Of a stretch of DNA of 64,000 bases, positions 51,843 to 60,501 are shown piece after piece. A program made the translations under genes and the position numbers. Location of the stretch: positions 1 to 64,000 of the forward strand of contig NZ_AUAZ01000010.1 of assembly GCF_000428985.1 (NCBI RefSeq). The letters run 5' to 3'. Within the stretch, counting starts at the first letter, position 1, and each line of letters begins with the position of its first letter. Origin of the DNA: Marinobacterium litorale DSM 23545. Lineage in GTDB: Bacteria; Pseudomonadota; Gammaproteobacteria; Pseudomonadales; Balneatricaceae. The notes below the pieces were generated by a model, which did no database searches, had not been told where the DNA came from, and saw nothing but the letters and a program-made list of their open reading frames with translations.

Positions 51843-52143
51843 CCGCGCCGAACGCGCTTCCGCTCTCCTGTCACCCTGGCAGGGACGCCGCCCCGAACAT
51901 CCGGGGCGGTTGCTGGAGCGCTGCTATCTAATCCCTCTGCATATCTCTCAAACAGCCCTGGCCCGGGAATTGGGCATCTCCAGGCGGCGCATCAATGAGA
52001 TCGTTAATGGCCAGCGTGCGATAACGGCTGATACAGCGCTTAAACTGGCGGCTTTCTTCAGGACAACGCCCATGTTCTGGCTTGAGAAACAGCAGCTTTG
52101 GGAGTTGTGTGAGGCGGGCAAACGTAAAAAGAGTGCCCACTGA
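51826..52143 (+). CDS. HigA/VapI-like XRE antitoxin-type protein, no toxin partner
   Basis: 105 residues from ATG 51826, overlapping the cytochrome b gene by 17 bp. The HigA pattern is clear: PEHPGRLLERCYLIPLHISQ, ALARELGISRRRINEIVNGQ, then ITADTALKLAAFFRTTPMFW and LEKQQLWEL. HigA proteins repress their own operon and neutralise HigB. No HigB-like gene precedes it; the hydrogenase operon does. It may be an orphan regulator. Confidence 0.85.
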   Translation: MTSLTDRAERASALLSPWQGRRPEHPGRLLERCYLIPLHISQTALARELGISRRRINEIVNGQRAITADTALKLAAFFRTTPMFWLEKQQLWELCEAGKRKKSAH

Positions 52144-52179
52144 TTGGAGCACTCTATCGGGGAAGGGTAACAGTCGAAC

Positions 52180-52536
52180 TTAGCTCTTATTCCACCAATC
52201 GATGGCGAAGGCGCCAAATGAAGGGCTGGGCTCTACCGGTGAGTAATCGTTTTTAGCGACAGTCACCCCGTTGATTGTGTTGTCTTGAGCGTCGGCCCAC
52301 CAGTTCCAGGAGCCCTGACCAAACTCCGGAGAAAGAGCGTCGAGGTTAGTTGTCTGGCCCGATGCTTGAGCGTTCTGAACACTCTGGCTTGACTGCTCCC
52401 ACCAGTTCCAGGCGCCGTTACCGAATTCGGCGGATTCCACGCTGGAGGCGAAAGCCTGAGTACCAGACAGTGAGAGCGCGCTGATAGCGAATGCGAAAGC
52501 GGTACCTTTAAAACCTTTTGCGAATACGTTTTTCAT
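52180..52536 (-). CDS. secreted protein with three WNWW-type repeats, unknown
   Basis: 118 residues from the ATG at 52536. A signal peptide (AFAFAISALSLSGTQAFA) ends near residue 30. The mature part has three copies of a tryptophan motif: EFGNGAWNWWEQ (37-48), EFGQGSWNWWAD (71-82) and a divergent SFGAFAIDWWNK (106-117), spaced 34-35 residues and joined by Ser/Gln/Asn/Asp-rich linkers. There are no cysteines after the signal. The even spacing suggests a repeated surface- or membrane-active unit. I recognise no family. An A+T-rich promoter region lies upstream (52,640-52,690). Confidence 0.7.
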   Translation of the reverse strand: MKNVFAKGFKGTAFAFAISALSLSGTQAFASSVESAEFGNGAWNWWEQSSQSVQNAQASGQTTNLDALSPEFGQGSWNWWADAQDNTINGVTVAKNDYSPVEPSPSFGAFAIDWWNKS

Positions 52537-52713
52537 GATTAAAGCCTCTTTTGATTCGAAAGTAGAAAGCGTCGGCTCGGTGTTTAGTGGGGCCACTCGC
52601 TTGCTGATCGATTGCTTGCTTAGCAACTTGAGATCATTCTACGTCTGAGGCTGTTGTTACTTGTAGATAGCAATAAATTGAAATGGTTTTAACTAAAGGT
52701 TTAAACCTAAGCG

Positions 52714-53640
52714 CTAGAGATCGCTGACAGCGTCATCAAGGTCGCTAACGACCGTTTCCTTAACGTTTGTAACAAGATGGTCAATGAAGAGCCGGGTTTT
52801 GGCCGGTAGGTAGCTACGGGAGGAGTAGTAGATCATCACCTGAATAGGGTCCACTTCGTACTCTTTAAGAACCCGGCGGAAACAGCCACTTTCAATGTAC
52901 TGGCTGGATTGCTCGATACCCACGGTCGCTATGCCAACCCCCATTTCAACGGCTTTTACGGCGGCAGAGAGGTTGTTGACGGTCAGGTTTCCGTGGGGAA
53001 CCACCTGGATCTGTTCACCGTTTACCCGGAAGTTCCAGTTTTGCTTGCGACCGGATTTCGATGAACGGTAGGCGATGCAGTTGTGTTTTGACAGGTCGTC
53101 GAGGGTTTTGGGAGCGCCATGCACTTTGACATAGTCCCGGCTCGCTACCACCACCGGTTGCACCTTGTAAAAGTCCCGAGCAATCAGCGAGCTGTCGTGG
53201 TTTAGCATAACGCCGATCCCCACGTCGGCACCTTCTTTAATGATGTCTCCAATTCGGTCCTCGAAGGTCAGGTCCAGCTCAATATCGGGGTACTGCTCCA
53301 TAAAGGCGGGCAAAAGCGGAAGCACTACCATTCGACCGAAGCTATCGGGCATATTGACTCGAAGCCGACCGCGCGGGGCCTTCTTCTTTTCGGTGCTCAG
53401 GCTGATCTGATCTTCAAGTTGTTCAACCAGGTGGCCGGTTCGTCTGAACAGGTCATGCCCATCTTCGGTTAGTGTCAACGAATGGGTACTGCGGTGAAAT
53501 AGCCGGACTTCCAACGTCTTCTCAAGTTGAGCAATCGACTTGCTTACCGCGGCCGAGGAGATACCCAGCTGTCGGGCTGCAGATGAAAAGTTACCGTTAT
53601 TGACCACAGCGATGAATGTACTGAGTTGCGTGGGAATCAT
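52714..53640 (-). CDS. LysR-family transcriptional regulator
   Basis: 308 residues. The N-terminal winged helix (TQLSTFIAVVNNGNFSSAAR, ISSAAVSKSIAQLEKTLEV) is followed by the LysR effector-binding domain (RGRLRVNMPDSFGRMVVLPL; VGIGVMLNHDSSLIARDFYK). It resembles the CrgA/PA-type group that includes AaeR- and DsdC-like sensors, but the ligand cannot be told. It may control the repeat protein or the divergent esterase gene. Confidence 0.93.
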   Translation of the reverse strand: MIPTQLSTFIAVVNNGNFSSAARQLGISSAAVSKSIAQLEKTLEVRLFHRSTHSLTLTEDGHDLFRRTGHLVEQLEDQISLSTEKKKAPRGRLRVNMPDSFGRMVVLPLLPAFMEQYPDIELDLTFEDRIGDIIKEGADVGIGVMLNHDSSLIARDFYKVQPVVVASRDYVKVHGAPKTLDDLSKHNCIAYRSSKSGRKQNWNFRVNGEQIQVVPHGNLTVNNLSAAVKAVEMGVGIATVGIEQSSQYIESGCFRRVLKEYEVDPIQVMIYYSSRSYLPAKTRLFIDHLVTNVKETVVSDLDDAVSDL

Positions 53641-53876
53641 GTGTTACCTGTGAAACGCTGTTGTATACCCGTCTATGTTAACAGTGGTTTGCCGCCAGCG
53701 CGGTTTCACATGGCTAGGTATTTGATGTTTGTGGAGAGAATGTAAGCCGGGATTCGTGTATGGATATGTGCGAGCGTGATTTATGAACGGTATTGACTCG
53801 GCGTTGGTCTGCCACGCGGTTGGTTACGTATCGGGTACTTATTGCCAATAGACTATCCAAAAGGCGCTACTGCAAC

Positions 53877-54731
53877 ATGAAACAGCTTTTTACCGGCTTT
53901 GTAGCACTGCTGTTGGCTGGCTGTACCCATGTAGGGCTTGAGCTAGCTAACCTGCCCGCAAAATTCAGCACAACTCGTCTTTATAAAGATGTCGATTATG
54001 GCGCTTTGCCAGTTCAGAAACTCGATATCTATGTGCCACAACTTGACCGACAGGGACCGCTTCCCGTGGTTGTTTTTTTCTACGGTGGCCGGTGGAGTGA
54101 CGGTTCAAAGGAGATGTATCCGTTCGTGGCTGAAGCCTTCGCCGAGCACGGATATGTCACGGTTATCGCCGATTACAGCAAGTATCCACAGGTTCGCTTT
54201 CCTGCCTTTATCGAGGATGGCGCCAAGGCTGTGGCCTGGGTGCATCGTCACATCCATGATTACGGTGGTAACCCGGAGCGGCTGTTTCTCGCGGGGCACT
54301 CTTCGGGCGCGCACATAGGGGCATTGCTGGCTGCTGATGAACGGTACCTCAGTGCAGAGGGGCTGAGCTCTGACGTCATTAAAGCGTTCGCTGGATTGGC
54401 AGGGCCCTATGACTTCATTCCTCAAGCCGAAGATTTAAAACAGATATTTGGCCCACCGGAGCGCTATCCTCAGATGCAGGTGCCGACCTTCATCGACGGC
54501 GGTGAGCCGCCGATGCTGTTGATGTGGGGCGAAGAGGATCAGGCGGTCTGGCGTCGGAATATGGACCGGTTGTCAGCGGCCATTCGTGAACAGGAGGGCC
54601 GGGTCGAAACACGTATATATCCCGATCTGGATCACGTTGGTGTTATAGCGAGCCTGACTTGGTTTTTACGGGGCCAGCGCCCGGTCTACGCCGATATTCT
54701 GAGCTTTTTTGAGAAACATCGAGCACCGTGA
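53877..54731 (+). CDS. alpha/beta-hydrolase lipoprotein (esterase)
   Basis: 284 residues from ATG 53877. Lipobox LLLAGC gives an outer-envelope lipoprotein. The fold has LDIYVPQLDRQGPLPVVVFF, oxyanion region YGGRW, nucleophile Ser in AGHSSGAH, acid in LMWGEEDQAVW and His in DLDHVGV. This is the BD-FAE/carboxylesterase group; the substrate is unknown. Divergent from the LysR gene with a 236-bp gap in which I see no strong operator. Confidence 0.85.
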   Translation: MKQLFTGFVALLLAGCTHVGLELANLPAKFSTTRLYKDVDYGALPVQKLDIYVPQLDRQGPLPVVVFFYGGRWSDGSKEMYPFVAEAFAEHGYVTVIADYSKYPQVRFPAFIEDGAKAVAWVHRHIHDYGGNPERLFLAGHSSGAHIGALLAADERYLSAEGLSSDVIKAFAGLAGPYDFIPQAEDLKQIFGPPERYPQMQVPTFIDGGEPPMLLMWGEEDQAVWRRNMDRLSAAIREQEGRVETRIYPDLDHVGVIASLTWFLRGQRPVYADILSFFEKHRAP

Positions 54732-54908
54732 TTCTGCACGCCTCGGCACCTGAGGCTTGCGAGTGGTGTATTGCACAGACTCATTCTCTGCGAACAATCC
54801 AATCCCTGACGTTAAGGACCGGAAACCGATTTCAGAAAAGCACCGTATACCGAGATTAAACACCTGTATTGGCCGATCGTTTATTCATCACTTTTGAGGT
54901 CCGTCGTT

Positions 54909-55295
54909 ATGGCTTTGGCTCTGTATATACTCTTTTTTCTGACCGTTTTTCCGGTGGTACTGGCGGGCGTGGCGGTAAACTGCCGGCTGCGTCAGTTCGG
55001 CACCATCGATAACAACAACCCCCGCGCCCAGCAGGGGCAGCTGGAAGGGATCGGTGCGCGCGCCATGGCAGCGCAACAGAATGCCTGGGAAGCGGCCATC
55101 CTGTTCGTGGTGACGCTGTTTATCGCTTATTCAGCGGGTTTACCGCTCACCTCTCTTGACGTGCCAGCTGTGCTGTATATGGCTTTTAGGCTTGGGCACG
55201 CGGTGTGCTACCTGGCCGATTGGGCTACACTGCGCAGCATCGTCTACTGCGGTGGTTTTTTTACCTGCGTCTACATTGTGTATCTGGCAGCATAG
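54909..55295 (+). CDS. MAPEG-family membrane protein
   Basis: 128 residues from ATG 54909 (GAGG nine bases upstream). Four membrane segments and the family pattern: NNPRAQQGQLEGIGARAMAA, QQNAWEAAILFVVTLF, YMAFRLGHAVCYLADWATLR. MAPEG proteins include glutathione transferases and eicosanoid enzymes; bacterial members have unclear roles. It is 36 bp from the Crp-like regulator gene. Confidence 0.88.
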   Translation: MALALYILFFLTVFPVVLAGVAVNCRLRQFGTIDNNNPRAQQGQLEGIGARAMAAQQNAWEAAILFVVTLFIAYSAGLPLTSLDVPAVLYMAFRLGHAVCYLADWATLRSIVYCGGFFTCVYIVYLAA

Positions 55296-55331
55296 GCAGA
55301 AGAATCCGCTAATTATCAGAGAGCGCAGGAA

Positions 55332-55925
55332 ATGGGCCGGGGGCAGGCAGCACTTTTTCAACCATTGATGGAGCAGGTTTTAGGTAATCTGTCACTGTCC
55401 ATTGATCAATGCAGAACGCTCGAATCCGGCCTTAAAGAGCAGGTCTTTCCAGCAAAACAGCCATTAGTGAGGGCAGGACAGCACTGGCGTCACCTGTTTT
55501 TTATCGAGCGTGGCCTGGTACGCCTCTACTACCTGGATACAGATGGTCGAGAGTCCAATAAGTCCTTCTTTACCGAGGGGGCGGTGATCTGGCCCGTGGC
55601 ACCCAGAGACCGAGAATATCCGGTGCGTTTCGAAATCGCGGCAGTTGAGCAGACGACGGTCATCAGCTGTCCCGTTGGGCCTTTACAGGCGCTGCTGGAG
55701 GGTTGTGGGGCCTGGGAGCGTTTCGCCTTACCTTATGCGGAACGCTTACTGGAGAGTAAATTTCAGCGCGAACACGATTTTCTGTTGATGAGTGCACGGG
55801 AGAGGTTGGTTCAGTTTGAAGCCCAGAACCCGGAGCTCAGTCAGCGTTTACCGGATTACCATCTGGCCTCGTTTCTGGGTATCACCAATGTGTCCCTGTC
55901 CCGGATTCGTCATAAGCCGGGCTGA
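55332..55925 (+). CDS. Crp/Fnr-family regulator
   Basis: 197 residues. A cyclic-nucleotide-binding-type beta roll (RAGQHWRHLFFIERGLVRLY, KSFFTEGAVIW) leads to a C-terminal helix-turn-helix (YHLASFLGITNVSLSRIRHK). It lacks the Cys cluster of FNR. The C terminus is shorter than CRP and the wing is trimmed. It may regulate the MAPEG gene upstream. Confidence 0.85.
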   Translation: MGRGQAALFQPLMEQVLGNLSLSIDQCRTLESGLKEQVFPAKQPLVRAGQHWRHLFFIERGLVRLYYLDTDGRESNKSFFTEGAVIWPVAPRDREYPVRFEIAAVEQTTVISCPVGPLQALLEGCGAWERFALPYAERLLESKFQREHDFLLMSARERLVQFEAQNPELSQRLPDYHLASFLGITNVSLSRIRHKPG

Positions 55926-56012
55926 GCGTTTTTAACATCGGTTAATGTGCGCGTGCCCTTGGGCTGTCATCCTCGGACCTCTCAACCAAAACGAGGTTTA
56001 AGGGGTAGAACC

Positions 56013-56402
56013 ATGACTCGATTATCACCTACCGCGCAGCTGTCCCTGGCTGCTTTGATCGGCCTGTCTATCTTGCATCTCATGATGTTAATTGCGCTGT
56101 TCAGCAAAGCAGCAGTGGCTCCTCCAGACTTTGTTGGCCCGCTTAACGCGGCTGTCCTGGCCATTTTTATGGTGGCGTTATGGCTCGTGTGGAACAGCCA
56201 CCCGGCCTATAAATTCTGGCTGGCATTGTCAGCATTGTCGGCGCTACCCGGAGTCGGCCCCCACAAGTTGCTGATAGAGGCAAATGCGCTGGTGATCTCC
56301 CCGGTCGTTATTAGCGGGACGCTTTTTGTGATCCTGCTTTTGCGCGACCTCTTTGCAGGCCGCGCTCAGCCGGAGCCGGAGATGGAATCGGCCGGCGAGT
56401 AA
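56013..56402 (+). CDS. four-helix membrane protein, unknown
   Basis: 129 residues from ATG 56013, with AAGGGG nearby upstream. Four hydrophobic segments (LSLAALIGLSILHLMMLIAL; LNAAVLAIFMVALWLVW; FWLALSALSAL; VVISGTLFVILLLRDLF) and an acidic tail. No motif is recognised. Its end faces the flavodoxin gene. Confidence 0.6.
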   Translation: MTRLSPTAQLSLAALIGLSILHLMMLIALFSKAAVAPPDFVGPLNAAVLAIFMVALWLVWNSHPAYKFWLALSALSALPGVGPHKLLIEANALVISPVVISGTLFVILLLRDLFAGRAQPEPEMESAGE

Positions 56403-56422
56403 CTGGGAACAGCGCGGGTGAA

Positions 56423-56980
56423 TCAAGCTGTAGCTTCGACTTTTTCCAGCAGGGCGGGCTTAATCTGATCGACCCAGGCTTGCAGCCGTTCTTCGGTGTG
56501 CATGCCCTGGGTGCGCTGGTCGATGACCAGGCCGACAAACTGATCCCCGATCGCGGATGCGGAGTACTGGAAGGTGTAGCCCTCGGTGCTCCACTCGCCG
56601 ATCATTTCCGCGCCGAGGCCGGCAAATACCTGGTAGAGCGCCATCAATGAGCTGGCGAAGCGCTCTGAGTAGCGTTCCTGAGCGCCCAGTCCAAACATGG
56701 CGATACGTTTGCCTTTCATGTCCGGCCGTCCCATCATCGCCAGAAACTCCTCCCAATTGGGTTCGAAGCAGCCGGATGCACCCTTGCCCGGGATATCACC
56801 TTCACCATAGCTGGGCGTTCCCAGAATAAGCGCGTCATACTGGAGCAGATCTGCTGGAGAGATGCGGTTAACGTTCACCGGTTTATCGGCGATATCGCTG
56901 CCAAGAATCTTGTAAAGCTTCTTGGCGATCAAGCGGGTGGTACCGGTCTCGGTACCAAAAAAAATGCCGATTTTACTCAT
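56423..56980 (-). CDS. flavodoxin, long-chain
   Basis: 185 residues from the ATG at 56980. The FMN phosphate loop GTETGTTRLIAK, the 60s loop LGTPSYGEGDIPG and the 90s loop FGLGAQERYSERF are present, and the 20-residue insertion of long-chain flavodoxins is seen (GEWSTEGYTFQYSASAI). It is a low-potential one-electron carrier replacing ferredoxin, similar to NifF/FldA-type proteins. Partner unknown. Confidence 0.93.
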   Translation of the reverse strand: MSKIGIFFGTETGTTRLIAKKLYKILGSDIADKPVNVNRISPADLLQYDALILGTPSYGEGDIPGKGASGCFEPNWEEFLAMMGRPDMKGKRIAMFGLGAQERYSERFASSLMALYQVFAGLGAEMIGEWSTEGYTFQYSASAIGDQFVGLVIDQRTQGMHTEERLQAWVDQIKPALLEKVEATA

Positions 56981-57188
56981 GGTTGCTATCCATTCTGTCG
57001 GCAACCCGACACCCCTTAGTACCGGGTGGTCAGGTTGGCGCGGGCGATTTGTTGGGCTTGTGATAAAAAGCCGAATTTACAACCTGTGATGCAACCCATG
57101 TACCAGCATGATCACCCATATCAGACGTCGTCCACTATGTTGTAAGCTGACGCTCCAGAGTATGACGCTGCGTGGGGGATTGTCTGTC

Positions 57189-57770
57189 ATGAAGTTTGAT
57201 GCGCTATTGGAGCAGGTTCAGGCCTGCACCCTCTGTGCTCAACATCTGCCATTTGAACCTAAGCCGATTTTTCAAGCCCACCCCGCAGCGCGGATTTTGA
57301 TTATCGGACAGGCTCCAGGCCGCAAAGCCCATGAGGCTGGAGTCCCCTTCGATGATCCCAGTGGACAGCGTCTGCGTGAGTGGATGGGGCTCACATCAAC
57401 TGAGTTCTATGACCGGAAGCAGGTGGCAATTCTGCCAATGGGGTTTTGCTTTCCAGGAACGGGTAAGTCGGGGGATCTGCCACCTCGGCCTGAGTGCGCC
57501 CCGGCCTGGCGGGATGCGTTGATGAATCATCTGACGGAGGTCGAATTGACGCTGGTTCTGGGACGCTTCGCTCAAGCCTATTTCTTCGGCGATAGGGGGA
57601 GTAGTCTGACGCAGCGCGTGGCGGCCTGGCGTGATACCTGGCCTCAGGCGCTGCCATTACCTCATCCCAGTCCGCGGAATAATCTTTGGCTGCGCCGGAA
57701 TCGATGGTTTGAGGATCAGGTGATACCTGCGCTGCAGGAACGTGTCGTTCAGCTCTTGAGAATTGAGTGA
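57189..57770 (+). CDS. uracil-DNA glycosylase superfamily protein
   Basis: 193 residues from ATG 57189. Motifs: CTLCAQHLPFEPKPIF at the start, IIGQAPGRKAHEAGVPFDDP (the glycosylase motif-A-like region), then ILPMGFCFPGTG and PHPSPRNNLW (motif B with His). This fits the bacterial DUF-type branch of the UDG superfamily. The two N-terminal Cys do not make a full iron-sulfur set. Removal of damaged bases is the likely role, but activity in this branch is little studied. Confidence 0.82.
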   Translation: MKFDALLEQVQACTLCAQHLPFEPKPIFQAHPAARILIIGQAPGRKAHEAGVPFDDPSGQRLREWMGLTSTEFYDRKQVAILPMGFCFPGTGKSGDLPPRPECAPAWRDALMNHLTEVELTLVLGRFAQAYFFGDRGSSLTQRVAAWRDTWPQALPLPHPSPRNNLWLRRNRWFEDQVIPALQERVVQLLRIE

Positions 57771-57853
57771 GGCCAGGTACCCACTGGCAGGATGCAACCA
57801 TTGGCTGTCTGTGCAAAGCTAAACAGGTTGGAACCCATTGAAAAGGAGCCTGT

Positions 57854-58192
57854 ATGTCGTCACTTATCTACTGTACTGCCCAGTTCAAACCTCGCCCCGG
57901 GTGTGACCTGGAGTTGTTCCGGGTATTGCAATCCCTGGAACCCAATACACTGCGCGAGGATGGTTGTGTGCAGTATCGTGTGACGCGACAGATCGCCAGC
58001 CCCTTTGCCGAGGGCACCAGCTACCCCATCGTTTTTCACGAAGTCTGGCGAGATATTGAAAGTTTTGAAAGGCACTGCCAACGCGAGGAGATACAGGCTT
58101 TCTTTGCACGCTATTGTGAAGCCGAAGCGGGTTTAGCTGAAGCGTGGAATGTGTGTATCTATACCGACGAGCCCGCCTTAGGGTTAGTCTGA
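57854..58192 (+). CDS. antibiotic biosynthesis monooxygenase-domain protein
   Basis: 112 residues. The ABM dimeric alpha-beta-barrel pattern is seen: IYCTAQFKPRPGCDLELFRV, CVQYRVTRQIA, FHEVWRDIESFERHCQREEI. AAGGAG precedes the ATG by about six bases. Members act as quinol monooxygenases or have unknown roles. It lies 22 bp before the amidoligase gene and may be in its operon. Confidence 0.85.
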   Translation: MSSLIYCTAQFKPRPGCDLELFRVLQSLEPNTLREDGCVQYRVTRQIASPFAEGTSYPIVFHEVWRDIESFERHCQREEIQAFFARYCEAEAGLAEAWNVCIYTDEPALGLV

Positions 58193-58214
58193 TGCTCTAC
58201 CAAGGAGTAGCGAG

Positions 58215-59201
58215 ATGACGCCCGGACAGGAATATCGACTGCCTTCAAGGCTGGAAAAGCAGGATGGCTCTGTCCGCAGAGTCGGATTTGAGCTTGAGTT
58301 TTCCGGGATTAGCCTGGCTGATACATCAGCCGCTTTGTGCCGTAGCCTGAACGCGGAGGTCCGCTCGCGCACGGAAGCTGAACAGGTGCTGGAAGCGCCG
58401 GGGCTGGGTAAATTTAATGTTGAGCTGGACTGGGAGTTCCTCAAGCGAAAGGCGGCGGAAAGCGGGGAGGCCGGAGAGAACGAGGAGTGGCTGCGCCGTT
58501 TGAGTCAGGCCGCTGGATTGCTGGTCCCGGTCGAGGTGGTTTGCCCCCCTGTGGCGATGGATCGTTTGAGCGAGCTGGACACGCTGGTTGAGGCTTTGCG
58601 AAGTGCCGGTGCGCAGGGCACAGAGGAGTCGCTGATTGCCGCCTACGGGGTTCATATCAACCCGGAGATTCCGGCATTGGAGGCCGGGCTACTGCACGAC
58701 TACCTGCGCGCATTCGTGCTGCTTCAGTGGTGGTTGGTGGAGGTGCATGAGGTTAACGCGGCGCGCCGAATCAGCCCCTATATCGGGCTTTATCCAGAAG
58801 CTTACGTGCATCGTCTGCTGACGGTTCAAAACCCGGATATGGCAACATTGATTGACGACTACCTGAGCCATAATCCGACCCGTAACCGAGCCCTGGATCT
58901 GCTGCCGTTATTGGCCGAAGTGGATGAGCAGCGGGTGCGACAGGTGGTGGAGGACCCCAAAATCAAGTCCCGTCCCACGTTTCACTATCGTCTTCCCAAC
59001 TGTCAGATCGAGCGCCCGGGTTGGTCTTTAGCGCAATCCTGGAATCGATGGTGGGTTGTGGAAAAGCTGGCCGAGCGGCCCGATGCGTTGAAGCAGTTGG
59101 GAGATGCCTTTGTAGCGGCCGAAAAACCGGTTTTGGGTGTCAATCGCAGAGGTTGGGTGGAGCATATTGATCAATGGCTCAAAGACCAAGAGTTGGCGTA
59201 A
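58215..59201 (+). CDS. putative amidoligase (ATP-grasp-like/glutamine-synthetase-fold family)
   Basis: 328 residues. The amidoligase pattern is VGFELEFSG near residue 23 (first acidic metal site), WEFL/ELDWEF, PVEVVCPPVAMDRLSELDTL, then AAYGVHINPEIPALEAG (the conserved 'h.h.n' site) and a C-terminal NRRGW. The family is predicted to make amide bonds on peptides or proteins using ATP. Its 3' end overlaps the glutamine amidotransferase gene by 28 bp, a pairing known across proteobacteria and suggesting a paired ligase and hydrolase/ammonia-donor system. Confidence 0.85.
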   Translation: MTPGQEYRLPSRLEKQDGSVRRVGFELEFSGISLADTSAALCRSLNAEVRSRTEAEQVLEAPGLGKFNVELDWEFLKRKAAESGEAGENEEWLRRLSQAAGLLVPVEVVCPPVAMDRLSELDTLVEALRSAGAQGTEESLIAAYGVHINPEIPALEAGLLHDYLRAFVLLQWWLVEVHEVNAARRISPYIGLYPEAYVHRLLTVQNPDMATLIDDYLSHNPTRNRALDLLPLLAEVDEQRVRQVVEDPKIKSRPTFHYRLPNCQIERPGWSLAQSWNRWWVVEKLAERPDALKQLGDAFVAAEKPVLGVNRRGWVEHIDQWLKDQELA

Positions 59202-59839
59202 CCGGCAACGGCCGGCGTTGGGCACCCAGCTGGTGGTGCACCGCTTTGGCACTGCGTCTGGCCGGAGCCACGCCTGAGCGGATCAGCGTACGCCATCACC
59301 CCAGTGGCAAACCACTGGATGCCATGGTGATCAGTGGTGGAAACGATATAAGCCCCGAGCATTACGGTGGCGATATAGACGCCAAAGTGAAAGCGGATCC
59401 GGCGCGAGACCAGCTGGAGATCGGGTGGATCAACTGGGCATTGCAGCAGGGCGTGCCCCTGCTTGGCATCTGCCGCGGTGCTCAGCTGATTAATGTGGTT
59501 CAGGGGGGAAACCTGCACCAGGATATACGTGCGTTACGGAAAAAGACCTATAACCGTCCCGGACTGTTGCCCACCAAACAGGTCCGTGTAGATCCGGCCT
59601 CGCGGTTGGCACAGGTGTGCGGTCGTTTGCACCTGCGGGTCAATAGCCTGCATCATCAGGCCATTCGGGATACAGGGCGATCCCTGAAAGTGGTGGGCTG
59701 GGATCTGGACGAGATTACTCAGGCTGTGGAGCAGACGGAAGGACCTCCTGTGTTTGGCGTGCAGTGGCATCCCGAGTATCTGTTCTATCTGCCCTCCCAG
59801 TTTGCACTGTTTCGCTGGTTGGTGCGAAGGGCGGATTGA
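59174..59839 (+). CDS. class I glutamine amidotransferase (PuuD/peptidase C26-like)
   Basis: 221 residues. The nucleophile elbow LGICRGAQ, His-Glu in VQWHPEY and SGGNDISPEHYGGD fit gamma-glutamyl-GABA hydrolase-type enzymes (peptidase C26). It starts inside the amidoligase gene. It may hydrolyse a gamma-glutamyl bond made by the amidoligase, or give it ammonia. No polyamine genes are near, so a PuuD role is unlikely. Confidence 0.88.
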   Translation: MAQRPRVGVTGNGRRWAPSWWCTALALRLAGATPERISVRHHPSGKPLDAMVISGGNDISPEHYGGDIDAKVKADPARDQLEIGWINWALQQGVPLLGICRGAQLINVVQGGNLHQDIRALRKKTYNRPGLLPTKQVRVDPASRLAQVCGRLHLRVNSLHHQAIRDTGRSLKVVGWDLDEITQAVEQTEGPPVFGVQWHPEYLFYLPSQFALFRWLVRRAD

Positions 59840-59840
59840 G

Positions 59841-60485
59841 TCAGACCAGTTTAACCATAATATCGTGTAGCACGTTGGCCGCGGCGTGCAGGCGACGTGA
59901 ACCGTCCATCATATGGTGATAGATCTCCCGCTTGGAAAGCATCTCCGGGGTCACCTCGCCCTTGAATAACTCCGCCAGCGCGTGGCGATACATGCGCTCG
60001 ATGCGGCGGTGTGAGTGGCGTGCCGAGTGCGCTTCCTGTTCCACCGCCGGTGGGTAATCAGTGAGCGCTGTAAAACCACGTTCCAGGGCTTCACTGCCCT
60101 GCAGCAGCTCCTGGACGATTAACTGCATGTGTCGGTCGGGCGTGACGGAAAGGTCGGTCATTTCATTGATGGTGCTTTTGCTGTGGGTCACAATCCAGTC
60201 CAGCGCCTCGATAGCGCGGTAGATATCCTCGCGGTCAATCGGAGTGGAAAAGGCGCGATTGAGCTGGTGCAGGTTTTGGATTTTCAGCGTATCAGCGGCG
60301 TGTTCGTCCTGTGACAGCAATTCGGCGGTTTTTTCATCCGCAGTCTGCATGTAGTGGTTCAGATTGCGGATGGTCGCGCTAACCAGGCGGCTTTGTTCAG
60401 CCAATAGTCCGAAGAAGTCAGTTGGGCTGGGGATTATTCGATCCAGCAGGCGAGCCAGAAAGCTTTTTTTGTGAGGGTGGTTCAT
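59841..60485 (-). CDS. DUF47/PhoU-like phosphate transport regulator
   Basis: 214 residues, all helical, with PhoU-like repeats (SPTDFFGLLAEQSRLVSATI; EHAADTLKIQNLHQLNRAFS; TPIDREDIYRAIEALDWIV). DUF47 proteins accompany Pit transporters, as here (16 bp apart), and probably modulate phosphate uptake. It reads from the Pit promoter. Confidence 0.93.
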   Translation of the reverse strand: MNHPHKKSFLARLLDRIIPSPTDFFGLLAEQSRLVSATIRNLNHYMQTADEKTAELLSQDEHAADTLKIQNLHQLNRAFSTPIDREDIYRAIEALDWIVTHSKSTINEMTDLSVTPDRHMQLIVQELLQGSEALERGFTALTDYPPAVEQEAHSARHSHRRIERMYRHALAELFKGEVTPEMLSKREIYHHMMDGSRRLHAAANVLHDIMVKLV

Positions 60486-60501
60486 AGCGCGTTTCCTTGA
60501 A

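Noticed and set aside
51826-52143. Complete HigBA toxin-antitoxin module
   Set aside because: Only the HigA-like part exists; the upstream gene is hydrogenase cytochrome b and the downstream gene is a secreted repeat protein on the other strand.
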